From positions 62,001 through 126,000 of the forward strand of contig CAVXDE010000031.1 in the NCBI GenBank assembly GCA_963760435.1: a DNA stretch of 64,000 bases. The letters are read 5' to 3'. The notes below the pieces were generated by a model. That model was given only the letters and a program-made list of their open reading frames with translations, made no database searches and had not been told where the DNA came from. A program made the position numbers and the translations under genes. Positions 1 through 7,531 of this stretch are shown here, piece by piece. Origin of the DNA: JAFAXD01 sp963760435. GTDB taxonomy: Bacteria > Pseudomonadota > Alphaproteobacteria > Rhizobiales > Xanthobacteraceae. The number at the start of each line of letters is the position of its first letter. Position 1 is the first letter of the stretch.

Positions 1-282
1 CCCTCGCGCGCCGCCCGCGCCGCGGCGATCCTCACCCTGATCGGCGCGCTCAACCTGCCGATCATCAAATTCTCGGTCGATTGGTGGAACACCCTGCACC
101 AACCCGCGTCGGTGATGCGGCTCGGCGGCCCGACCATTCATCCGGCCATCCTGACGCCGCTTCTGGTGATGACCGTTGCGTTCACGCTGCTGTTCGTGAC
201 CTTGCATCTCGCCGCCATGCGCAACGAGATCCTGCGCCGGCGCGTGCGCACGCTTCGGCTCCTCGAGGCGCATGGAGCCTGA
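1..282 (+). CDS. ccmC: Heme exporter protein CcmC, 3' part
   Basis: C-terminal 93 residues of the heme ABC transporter membrane subunit that delivers heme to CcmE at the periplasmic face during cytochrome c maturation. The 5' part lies outside the window. Visible are the family motif WWNTLHQPAS near the start, the segment before a last membrane helix (about LLVMTVAFTLLFVTLHLA), and a basic cytoplasmic tail ending LEAHGA. The stop is 3 bases before the ccmD start, and ccmG follows, the usual ccmCDG order. Identification rests on the motif and the neighbours. Confidence 0.93.
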   Translation, partial: PSRAARAAAILTLIGALNLPIIKFSVDWWNTLHQPASVMRLGGPTIHPAILTPLLVMTVAFTLLFVTLHLAAMRNEILRRRVRTLRLLEAHGA

Positions 283-284
283 AC

Positions 285-449
285 GTGGAGCTTCCGGCGC
301 ATGCCTCGTTCATCATCGCGGCCTATCTGGCGACGATCCTGGTCGTGCTCACGCTGATTGCCTGGGTGCTTGCCGATTACCGGGCGCAGCAACGCGACCT
401 CGCCGACCTCGAAGCCCGCGGGCATGGGCGCAAAGGAAGTCAGCCGTGA
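285..449 (+). CDS. ccmD: Heme exporter protein CcmD
   Basis: A 54-residue single-pass membrane protein that helps release holo-CcmE from the CcmABC complex. The sequence shows the CcmD pattern: a short N-terminus with HASFIIAAY, one hydrophobic helix at about residues 9-30, and a charged tail containing DYRAQQRDLADLEARG. The start is GTG at 285, two bases after the ccmC stop. The gene ends by overlapping the ccmG start (GTGA), so translation is probably coupled. It is easily missed because of its size. Confidence 0.9.
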   Translation: MELPAHASFIIAAYLATILVVLTLIAWVLADYRAQQRDLADLEARGHGRKGSQP

Positions 450-1009
450 CGCGCGCGCGCCTCCTCGTGCTGATTCCACTGCTGGCATTTCTGGGCCTGG
501 CGGTGCTCTTCTTCATCCGGCTTGGATCGGGCGATCCCTCGACATTGCCCTCGGCGCTGATCGGCAAGCCGGCGCCGAGTGTTGACCTGCCGGCGGTCGA
601 TGGTCTCGCCCGCGACGGCAAGGCGGTGCCGGGGCTCGCCAACGCCGACTTCCTCGGCAAGGTGACCCTGGTGAACGTGTGGGCATCGTGGTGCGTGCCC
701 TGCCACGACGAGGCGCCGCTGTTGATGCAGCTCGCCCAGGACCCACGCATCCGGGTCGCCGGCATCAACTACAAGGACCAGCCGGAGAACGCGCGCCGCT
801 TTCTCGGCCGCTACGGCAACCCATTCGCCGCCTCCGGCGCCGACCCGAGCGGCCGCGCCGCCATCGAGTGGGGCGTCTATGGCGTGCCGGAAACCTTCGT
901 GGTCGGCCGCGACGGCAAGATCGCCTTCAAGCTGGTCGGCCCGATCACGCCCGAGAACCTGCAGGAAAAACTCGCCCCGGCGATCGAGAAGGCGCTGCAG
1001 AGCGGGTGA
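446..1009 (+). CDS. ccmG: Thiol:disulfide interchange protein CcmG/DsbE
   Basis: A 187-residue membrane-anchored periplasmic thioredoxin that reduces apocytochrome c cysteines before heme attachment. One N-terminal helix (about residues 6-24) is followed by a thioredoxin fold with the active site WCVPC at residues 82-86. The later GVYGVPETFVV segment carries the cis-proline characteristic of this family. The GTG start at 446 overlaps the ccmD stop. It is the last gene of the ccm operon here; the next gene is on the other strand. Confidence 0.94.
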   Translation: MTRARLLVLIPLLAFLGLAVLFFIRLGSGDPSTLPSALIGKPAPSVDLPAVDGLARDGKAVPGLANADFLGKVTLVNVWASWCVPCHDEAPLLMQLAQDPRIRVAGINYKDQPENARRFLGRYGNPFAASGADPSGRAAIEWGVYGVPETFVVGRDGKIAFKLVGPITPENLQEKLAPAIEKALQSG

Positions 1010-1017
1010 GGCGACGG

Positions 1018-1374
1018 TTACTTCGCGCGTTTTGCTTTTGGCTTTGATGTTTTGGCGGGAAGCGTTTTGACGAACGCCGTCGCAAGCTCGAGCCACTCGC
1101 GCAGGCCGTTGTCATCGAGCCCGGCCGGATCGACGCGGATGTAACCCTCCATCGGGCGTCCACGCATCTCGATTTGGTGCGTACCGGGGTGCGTCAGCGC
1201 GAGCGGTGCTTGATCCTTGCCGACCCGCAGCATCAGGCCGCGCTTCGACGATGAGGCCAACATGTTGCCGTTGAGCATGAAGGCGATGCCGCCGAACATC
1301 TTCATCTCGGTGATGTTCCCGGCGGCTGCGAGCAGGGCACGCACGCGGAACACGAGATCCTGGTCGGTGGACAT
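1018..1374 (-). CDS. TfoX/Sxy family protein (N-terminal domain only)
   Basis: A 118-residue protein matching the TfoX N-terminal domain, with the typical MFGGIAFMLNGNM segment at about residues 26-38 and a lysine-rich C-terminal tail. Full-length TfoX/Sxy regulates competence in gammaproteobacteria and has a second, helix-hairpin-helix-like domain that is missing here. Stand-alone N-terminal TfoX proteins are common in alphaproteobacteria and have no established role. It runs convergent to ccmG with only 8 bases between them. Confidence 0.8.
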   Translation of the reverse strand: MSTDQDLVFRVRALLAAAGNITEMKMFGGIAFMLNGNMLASSSKRGLMLRVGKDQAPLALTHPGTHQIEMRGRPMEGYIRVDPAGLDDNGLREWLELATAFVKTLPAKTSKPKAKRAK

Positions 1375-1642
1375 CTGGGTCCCTTTTTGAACGAGAGGAT
1401 TTGCAATCAGGATAGCAGGTTGGACTGGCGATCCAGAACAATTCGAGTGCTCGGAAATTTTAATTCAGTTATTGACGACCAATAAGCAAAGCGCATGAAG
1501 GCGTGACCCGGCATCTGATGCATGGGCGATGACGCATTGCTTGCGTCGGGCTGTTTGATAGTTGAATCAGATTGGGAATGACGCCGTCGGCATGGCGCGA
1601 TGTAAACTACGAATGCGATGTCATCTATGCCGGAAACGTCAT

Positions 1643-2224
1643 CTATGCGTCGGAGGCGGATTCCTTCACCGCGTATTTCTGCAGCAGTGGATATTGCGCC
1701 GCGGCGAAGATGAAGGTGAGCGGCATGAAGCCGAACACCTTGAACGCCACCCAGGTATCCGTCGTCTGCGTGCGCCAGACGATCTCGTTTAGCACGGCCA
1801 ACGCAAAGAAAAATATCGCCCAGCGGATCGTGAGCTTGCGCCAGCCCTCCGGATTGAGGTGGAACATCTGGTCGAACACCATCGCCAGCAGCGGCTTGCC
1901 CATGATCTGGCCACCGAGCAGGGTCGCGCCGAACAGCACATAGATGATCGTCGGCTTGATCTTGATGAAGGTCTCGTCCTGCAGATAGAGCGTGAGCCCG
2001 CCGAAGATCAGCACCACGATCGCGGTGACCAGCGGCATCACCGGCAAATGGCGGGTCAGCACATAACCGGTTGCCAGCGCCGCGACAGTCGCCACCATGA
2101 ACACGCCGGTCGCGCCAAAGATGCCGAAGCGGCCGTTGGCGATGAAGAACAGCACCAATGGCCCGAGGTCGAGCGCGAGCTTGAGCAGCGGATTGAGCTG
2201 CGGCGGCTTCTCCTTCGCATCCAT
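1643..2224 (-). CDS. Inner membrane-spanning septation protein A, YciB family
   Basis: A 193-residue polytopic inner-membrane protein with about five hydrophobic helices. Family motifs include LDLGPLVLFFIAN near residue 18, the GGLTLYLQDETFIKIKPTIIY region and NEIVWRTQTTDTW. YciB (IspZ) proteins act in envelope integrity and septation; the mechanism is unclear. It lies 29 bases downstream of ftsY on the same strand, an arrangement common in Bradyrhizobium relatives, so the two are probably co-transcribed. The 268 bases beyond it (1375-1642) contain only a short direct repeat. Confidence 0.9.
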   Translation of the reverse strand: MDAKEKPPQLNPLLKLALDLGPLVLFFIANGRFGIFGATGVFMVATVAALATGYVLTRHLPVMPLVTAIVVLIFGGLTLYLQDETFIKIKPTIIYVLFGATLLGGQIMGKPLLAMVFDQMFHLNPEGWRKLTIRWAIFFFALAVLNEIVWRTQTTDTWVAFKVFGFMPLTFIFAAAQYPLLQKYAVKESASDA

Positions 2225-2253
2225 GCCTCACCCTCTCCAATTCAGCCGGCAGA

Positions 2254-3195
2254 TCAGCTCAGTCCCGCGATGGCGCGGGCGAAATCTCGTGCCGCAAACG
2301 GGGCCAGATCGTCCACCCCTTCGCCGACGCCGATGAAGTGCACCGGCAGCCGGTACTTGGCGGCAAGCGCCACCAGGATGCCGCCGCGCGCGGTGCCGTC
2401 GAGCTTGGTCATGACGAGCCCGGTCACCCCGGCAGTCTTCTGAAACTCGCTCACCTGCGAGATTGCATTCTGCCCGACCGTTGCGTCGAGCACGAGCAGC
2501 ACTGCGTGCGGCGCCGTCGTGTCGAGCTTTTTCATGACGCGCACGATCTTGTCGAGCTCGCTCATCAGCCCGGCCTTGTTCTGCAGGCGGCCGGCGGTGT
2601 CGACGATGAGCACATCGGTTCGCTGCTCGCGCGCCTGCTCCAAACCCGTATAGGCGAGGCCCGCCGCATCCGCGCCCTGCGCACCAGTGACGATGCCGGA
2701 GCCGGTGCGCTGGCTCCAGATCTTGAGTTGCTCGGTGGCGGCGGCGCGAAACGTATCGCCTGCCACCAGTGTCACCTTGCGGCCCTCGCGCGTGAGCCGC
2801 GCCGCGAGCTTGCCGATAGTCGTCGTCTTGCCGGAACCATTGACGCCGACCACTAGGATGACGAACGGGTGGGCGTCGGGTGCGATCGTCAGCGGTGCGG
2901 CGACCGGCACCAGGATCTTCTCCACCTCGGTGGCGAGAATGTCTTTCACCTCGTCCTCGGTCACGCTTTTATTGTAGCGGCCCTCGGCAATCGCCGCCGC
3001 CACCCGGCCGGCGGTGTCGATGCCGAGATCGGCGCGGATCAGCACCTCCTCGAGCTCCTCGATGGTCGCGTCGTCGAGCTTGCGCTTGGTGACGAGATCG
3101 GCGATGGCGCCGCTGATCGAGGCGGAAGTCCGCCGCAATCCGCCGGTCAGCCGCTGCCACCAGTTCTTGCCCGTTGCGTTGGTGCTGTCGTCCAT
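2254..3195 (-). CDS. ftsY: Signal recognition particle receptor FtsY
   Basis: A 313-residue SRP receptor GTPase that docks Ffh-ribosome complexes at the membrane. It has an N-domain (about 1-85), P-loop GVNGSGKTTT, the DTFRAAATEQL insertion-box motif, DTAGR, and TKLDGTARGG at the guanine-binding end. The long acidic A domain of E. coli FtsY is absent, as in many alphaproteobacteria. ATG at 3195 was chosen because the reading frame further upstream overlaps the divergent RluA gene and lacks family similarity. Confidence 0.95.
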   Translation of the reverse strand: MDDSTNATGKNWWQRLTGGLRRTSASISGAIADLVTKRKLDDATIEELEEVLIRADLGIDTAGRVAAAIAEGRYNKSVTEDEVKDILATEVEKILVPVAAPLTIAPDAHPFVILVVGVNGSGKTTTIGKLAARLTREGRKVTLVAGDTFRAAATEQLKIWSQRTGSGIVTGAQGADAAGLAYTGLEQAREQRTDVLIVDTAGRLQNKAGLMSELDKIVRVMKKLDTTAPHAVLLVLDATVGQNAISQVSEFQKTAGVTGLVMTKLDGTARGGILVALAAKYRLPVHFIGVGEGVDDLAPFAARDFARAIAGLS

Positions 3196-3222
3196 GGTGG
3201 CTGCCGTGATAGCGGTTTGCCC

Positions 3223-3951
3223 ATGATGGATAAAGCCGCCGTGCGCAATGGCCTCAGCCCGGACGAGATGCTCGCCCGCGTGCTCTATCGCGACGGGCTG
3301 ATGCTGGTGATCGACAAGCCGGCCGGCCTGCCGGTGCATCGCGGGCCCAAAGGGGGCTTAAGTCTGGAGGATCACTTCGACGCGCTGCGCTACGGGCTGC
3401 CGCGCGCGCCAGCGCTGGCGCATCGGCTCGACAAGGACACTTCGGGGTGCCTGGTGCTCGGCCGCCATCGCAAGGCGCTGGCGCACCTCGGACTTCTGTT
3501 CAAGCACGGCAAGATTGGCAAGACCTACTGGGGCGTGGTTGAGGGCTCGCCAGACGCGGATCAGGGTACCATCGATCTGGCGCTCGGCCGGCTCAACGAT
3601 GAGCGCGGCTGGTGGATGAAGCCCGACCCGCACGGACTGCCGTCGGTCACCAACTGGCGGGTGATGGGGCGAGCCGCTGACCGGAACCTCACCTGGCTCG
3701 CGCTCGAGCCGGTGACCGGCCGCACCCACCAGCTGCGGGTTCACTGCGCGGCAAAAGGCTGGCCGATTGTCGGCGACAGCATCTATGGCCAGGCGCCACG
3801 CTTCAATGGCCCGCCGTTGCATCTGCATGCCCGCGAAGTGCTGGTGCCGATTTCCAAGAACCGCGACGCGGTGCGGGTCACTGCGCCGGTGCCGGCGCAC
3901 ATGCACGACTATCTGAAGGCCTGTGGCTGGACCGGCGAGCCGGCGAATTAA
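3223..3951 (+). CDS. RluA-family RNA pseudouridine synthase
   Basis: A 242-residue enzyme expected to isomerise uridine to pseudouridine in rRNA or tRNA. It has the catalytic-domain motifs: VIDKPAGLPVH near residue 26, HRLDKDTSGCLVLGR (catalytic Asp) near residue 67, and GRTHQLRVHCA near residue 167. There is no S4 domain, so it resembles the short RluA/TruC types. The start is ATG 3223 (or the adjacent ATG 3226). It is divergent from ftsY with 27 bases between the starts. Substrate specificity cannot be read from sequence. Confidence 0.88.
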   Translation: MMDKAAVRNGLSPDEMLARVLYRDGLMLVIDKPAGLPVHRGPKGGLSLEDHFDALRYGLPRAPALAHRLDKDTSGCLVLGRHRKALAHLGLLFKHGKIGKTYWGVVEGSPDADQGTIDLALGRLNDERGWWMKPDPHGLPSVTNWRVMGRAADRNLTWLALEPVTGRTHQLRVHCAAKGWPIVGDSIYGQAPRFNGPPLHLHAREVLVPISKNRDAVRVTAPVPAHMHDYLKACGWTGEPAN

Positions 3952-3953
3952 AT

Positions 3954-4373
3954 CTAAAGCTTGTCGGCGACCAGCACGCGGCCCTTGGCGCCGAGCGCGG
4001 TCTCGCCTGCTTGATTGCGGATACGGCCGCGCATCTCGATCACGTCACCTTTGAGATGCGGCGCATTCTCGACGCGAATGACCAGCCATTCCATTTCGAT
4101 CGTCTCGTCGGCGTAGATCGGCTTCTTGAAGCGAAACGAAAAATCGAGCCCGACCATGTCGCCGCGCGCGGAGAAATGCCGGGCGCCCAGCGCCATCAAG
4201 TGCGCGATCGTCTGCGTGCCGCTGGCGATCAGCCGCCCGTATCGCGTGCGGGCGGCGACGGCGGGATCGTGGTGCAGCGGATTGGTATCGCCGGCGGCGC
4301 GCGCAAAGGCGCTCACCCCCTCGGGCGTGAGCCGCATTGTTTCGCTGAAGCGTTCGTGCGGTTGCGCTTTCAT
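3954..4373 (-). CDS. MaoC-like hotdog-fold dehydratase
   Basis: A 139-residue single-hotdog protein of the MaoC/(R)-enoyl-CoA hydratase family. The hydratase active-site pattern is present as AGDTNPLHHDPAVA near residue 27, with Asp and His in the expected positions, followed by GRLIASGTQT. These enzymes hydrate trans-2-enoyl-CoA esters; the particular substrate is unknown. It lies just before mtaB's 3' end on the same strand with a 7-base gap. Its stop is 2 bases from the convergent pseudouridine synthase. Confidence 0.8.
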   Translation of the reverse strand: MKAQPHERFSETMRLTPEGVSAFARAAGDTNPLHHDPAVAARTRYGRLIASGTQTIAHLMALGARHFSARGDMVGLDFSFRFKKPIYADETIEMEWLVIRVENAPHLKGDVIEMRGRIRNQAGETALGAKGRVLVADKL

Positions 4374-4380
4374 GACCTAT

Positions 4381-5604
4381 TCAGGCGGCGATGAGTTGCT
4401 GGCCGTCGTGCGCGGAAATCGCGACATCGATGATCCGGCCCGACGCCATCGGTTTCGCCAGCCGCACGCGGGTGAACTGCTCGGTGCGGGCGCTCGTCCC
4501 CTGCTCCGCCAAGACGCGCTGGCGCGATCCGACTTGTGCTTGCAGATGTGCGCGCAGCGCGGCCTCGCCGCGTTCGCGCAGGCGGCGGGCGCGCTCCTTG
4601 ATCAGCGCGCGATCAACTTGCGGCATGCGTGCGGCCGGCGTTCCGGGCCGGGGCGAGAATGGAAACACATGCAGATGCACCAGCTCGCATTGGGCGACGA
4701 GATCGAGCGAGCGCGCAAACATCTCCTCGGTCTCAGTTGGAAAACCGGCGATCAAATCGGCACCGAACACGACGTCGGGGCGCAGCCGCCGCACCTCTCG
4801 ACAGAACGCGATCGCATCAGCGCGCAGATGTCGCCGCTTCATGCGCTTGAGAATGAGATCATCGCCGGCCTGCAGCGACAAGTGCAGGTGCGGCATCAGC
4901 CGCGGCTCGTTCGCAAGCGCATCGAGAAGTTCGTGGTCGGCTTCGACGGAATCGATTGATGAAAGACGCAATCGCCGCAGCTCCGGCACCTCGGTCAGAA
5001 TGCGCTTCACCAATGCGCCGAGACCGGACCCGTCCGCAGCGCGGTAGCTCGTGATATCGACGCCAGTGAGCACGCATTCGGCAAGGCCGGTCTCAACCAG
5101 TCGGCGCGCCTGATCAATCACGTCGCTCGGCGGCAGCGAACGTGAATTGCCGCGGCCAAACGGGATGATGCAGAATGTGCAGCGGTGATCACAGCCGTTC
5201 TGGATCTGAACGAAGCCGCGCGCCCGCTCCTGGTGCGCCGAGGCAAGCGGAATGCTGGTGCTGCGCATGATGTCGCCGACGGCGATCTTCTCGGCGCCGG
5301 ATCGTTGGAAGCCTTCGCGCTGGAGTTTCTCATCATTGCCGATGACACGGGCGACCTCAGGCATATTCGCAAACATCGCCGGGTCGGTCTGCGCCGCGCA
5401 GCCGGTGACAACGATCTGCGCTTGCGGGTTTGCCCGGGCCTGGGCGCGGATTGTTTGACGCGCCTGCCGTACGGCCTCGGCAGTGACCGCGCAGGTGTTG
5501 ATGATGATGACATTATCCGCCGATGCGCTCTGTGCGGCGGCGCGCATCTGGTCCGACTCGTAGGCGTTGAGCCTACAGCCGAAAGTGACAACCTCGACGC
5601 TCAC
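4381..5604 (-). CDS. mtaB: tRNA (t6A37)-C2 methylthiotransferase MtaB
   Basis: A 407-residue radical SAM enzyme converting t6A37 to ms2t6A37 in ANN-decoding tRNAs. The UPF0004 domain carries its three auxiliary-cluster cysteines at about C10 (VTFGCRLNAYES), C38 (INTCAV) and C69 (VTGCAAQ). The radical SAM cluster is CDHRCTFC at about 138-145. A TRAM-like C-terminus follows. The GTG start at 5604 overlaps the dapF stop, implying translational coupling; the reading frame further upstream is only dapF read out of frame. Confidence 0.93.
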   Translation of the reverse strand: MSVEVVTFGCRLNAYESDQMRAAAQSASADNVIIINTCAVTAEAVRQARQTIRAQARANPQAQIVVTGCAAQTDPAMFANMPEVARVIGNDEKLQREGFQRSGAEKIAVGDIMRSTSIPLASAHQERARGFVQIQNGCDHRCTFCIIPFGRGNSRSLPPSDVIDQARRLVETGLAECVLTGVDITSYRAADGSGLGALVKRILTEVPELRRLRLSSIDSVEADHELLDALANEPRLMPHLHLSLQAGDDLILKRMKRRHLRADAIAFCREVRRLRPDVVFGADLIAGFPTETEEMFARSLDLVAQCELVHLHVFPFSPRPGTPAARMPQVDRALIKERARRLRERGEAALRAHLQAQVGSRQRVLAEQGTSARTEQFTRVRLAKPMASGRIIDVAISAHDGQQLIAA

Positions 5605-6473
5605 GCCACGCCTTGCTGGGCCAACAGGTCGGCTTCGAATTGCCCCTCGAATTCGTATTCGACCGGGCCGGTCATCAGTACATGACCATCGCTGAGGCGC
5701 CATTCGATCAGGAGGTCGCCGCCGGGCAGGGTGACGGTGAGTTTGCGCTGGGCGCGTCCGGTCCGTGCCGCGGCGACGGCGGCCGCGCAGGCGGCGGAGC
5801 CGCAAGCTTTGGTTAGGCCAGCGCCGCGTTCCCAGGTGCGGACGACGAGGTGCCCAGGCGAGCGCACGACCGCGAGCGAGATATTGGCCCGCTCCGGAAA
5901 CATAGGATGGGTTTCCAAGGTCGGGCCCAGCCGCGCCAAGTCATAGGCCTCTACGTCCTCGACCCAGAACACGGCGTGTGGATTGCCCATGTTGACGGCG
6001 GACGGCGATTGCAGCACCGGCGCATCGAGCGGACCGATCTGCAGCGCGACTGCACGGGTATCAAGACACTCTTCGGCGAGTGGGATTTCGTCCCAACCAA
6101 ATCGCGGCGGGCCCATATCGACGGTTGAGACCTGCGGGCGCTCACCGGGCCAGCAATTGATCCGCCCAGCCTTGGTCTCGAACGTCAGTACCGGCTTGCC
6201 GGCCTCTTTGAACACGATATCGGCGACACAGCGCATCCCATTGCCGCATGCGCCCGCTTCCGACCCATCGGTGTTGTAAATACGGACGAACGCGTCGGTT
6301 TCAGGAACGCGCCCGGGATAGAGCACCATCATCTGATCGAAGCGCACGCTGGCGGCCGCCGCACGGATATCGGCGGCGGTGATGACCTGCGGTTCGCCCC
6401 GCATATCAACGACGACGATCTCGTTGCCGAGACCGTTCATCTTGCGGAAACGGTAACTGGCAAGGGCGCTCAT
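5601..6473 (-). CDS. dapF: Diaminopimelate epimerase
   Basis: A 290-residue cofactor-independent epimerase converting LL- to meso-diaminopimelate for lysine and peptidoglycan. Both catalytic cysteine motifs are visible: ACGNGMRC at about residues 75-82 and TKACGSAACA near residue 225, plus the ERGAG segment just before it. The N-terminal FRKMNGLGNEIVV is typical. It heads a minus-strand unit with mtaB. The 176 bases to the divergent GyrI-like gene must hold both promoters. Confidence 0.96.
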   Translation of the reverse strand: MSALASYRFRKMNGLGNEIVVVDMRGEPQVITAADIRAAAASVRFDQMMVLYPGRVPETDAFVRIYNTDGSEAGACGNGMRCVADIVFKEAGKPVLTFETKAGRINCWPGERPQVSTVDMGPPRFGWDEIPLAEECLDTRAVALQIGPLDAPVLQSPSAVNMGNPHAVFWVEDVEAYDLARLGPTLETHPMFPERANISLAVVRSPGHLVVRTWERGAGLTKACGSAACAAAVAAARTGRAQRKLTVTLPGGDLLIEWRLSDGHVLMTGPVEYEFEGQFEADLLAQQGVA

Positions 6474-6649
6474 GGCTGCACTTTATATGGGCATGGGTTG
6501 CGATGGGCAAACATAAGGAAAACGTATAGGGCCTGGCGCGTCGCATACACTTGATCCGGCTATGCAATCGAAACCCGTGACTTGGGCAGCGGCTTGGTCG
6601 ATAGTGCCCCGATCAAACTCATGATTCTGCGTTTTTGAGGACTAGGCTG

Positions 6650-7240
6650 ATGTTTCGTACCCCGGTGGCGTTTCGTTCCCAGGTTTTCTGTCTTTCTCTT
6701 GCCGCTCTGTTTGCTTTCGCCCTCCCGGCCCGCGCCCAGCAACCAACACCTGAGCAAAAGCCGCCCGCACAAGGGGCGGAGACGTTTGCCGAGGAAGTCA
6801 CGCTGCCGGAGAAGACCATCATCTATTTCAAAGGCACCGGGAATTGGGATGCGGCCTTCGAGACGATCGTCGATGCGTTCAAGAACGTGAATGCGTTCCT
6901 CGCCAAGCAGGGGATCAAGCCCGCTGGTTCGCCGATGACGATCTACACCTCAACCGATGACACGAGCTTCCAATTCGAAGCCGCCGTCCCAGTGACCGAT
7001 CCGCCGGCAAACGCACCGCAAGGCGACATCGCCGTCGGCCAGTCGCCGTCTGGTCGCGCCTACAAGTTCGTCCATCACGGATCCTACGACGCGATGGATT
7101 CGACCTACGAGGCGATCACCAATTATCTCGACGAGAAGCAGCTCGAGGCCAAAGATCTGTTTATTGAGGAATATGTGACAGACCCGGTCACGACGCCGGA
7201 AGACAAGCTCGTGATCAATATCTACGTCCCGATCAAGTAG
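6650..7240 (+). CDS. Secreted GyrI-like effector-binding domain protein
   Basis: A 196-residue protein with a signal peptide (hydrophobic LSLAALFAFALPARA, cleavage near residues 28-29), a short Gln/Pro-rich linker, then a GyrI/SOUL-like small-molecule-binding fold. Typical features of that fold are FQFEAAVPV, the GRAYKFVHHGSYDAMDSTYEAI stretch, and a C-terminal INIYVPIK strand. Most GyrI-like domains are cytoplasmic, so export is notable; the ligand is unknown. ATG 6650 starts the signal peptide; an upstream TTG at 6635 is less likely. Confidence 0.75.
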   Translation: MFRTPVAFRSQVFCLSLAALFAFALPARAQQPTPEQKPPAQGAETFAEEVTLPEKTIIYFKGTGNWDAAFETIVDAFKNVNAFLAKQGIKPAGSPMTIYTSTDDTSFQFEAAVPVTDPPANAPQGDIAVGQSPSGRAYKFVHHGSYDAMDSTYEAITNYLDEKQLEAKDLFIEEYVTDPVTTPEDKLVINIYVPIK

Positions 7241-7263
7241 CGGTTTGGAAACACGAACTCTCC

Positions 7264-7360
7264 TTCGTCATCGCCGGGCTTGTCCCGGCGATCTCGATAA
7301 GGGGCGCGCGGCCTTGCCCTCCTGATCGAGACGGCCGGAACAAGTCCCGGCCATGACGAA
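7264..7360. repeat. Composite palindromic intergenic repeat
   Basis: A 97-bp inverted repeat between the GyrI-like gene and ffh. The outer arms are ttcgtcat (7264) and atgacgaa (ending 7360). Each half also contains its own hairpin: CGCCGGG/CCCGGCG at 7272-7290 and GGCCGG/CCGGCC at 7333-7352. The halves are near-identical inverted copies containing a gccgggcttgtcccggc-type core. This is the form of dispersed palindromic elements frequent in Bradyrhizobiaceae. It may also end transcription of the upstream gene. Confidence 0.75.
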
Positions 7361-7531
7361 CCGGAGGCTCTGGTCGTGGCCCGGTTGACTTAAGGGCGCG
7401 CCTCGCCTACCTGTCCTGAGTTCTCGCTACGAGACAGAATTCCCAAGGTTCCGACCGATCCTGTGAGATCGGCGGCCAACGCCCGACAGCGCGATGCGCC
7501 CTCGGGCGCGAAACGCGTTGGACGCATAGGC

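Noticed and set aside
1620..1648. Direct repeat gtcatctatgc downstream of the YciB-type gene
   Set aside because: Two 11-bp copies 18 bases apart only; too short to support an element or site.
2869..3222. N-terminal extension of the RluA-type gene across ftsY
   Set aside because: It overlaps ftsY codons on the other strand and has no pseudouridine synthase similarity; ATG 3223 starts the conserved part.
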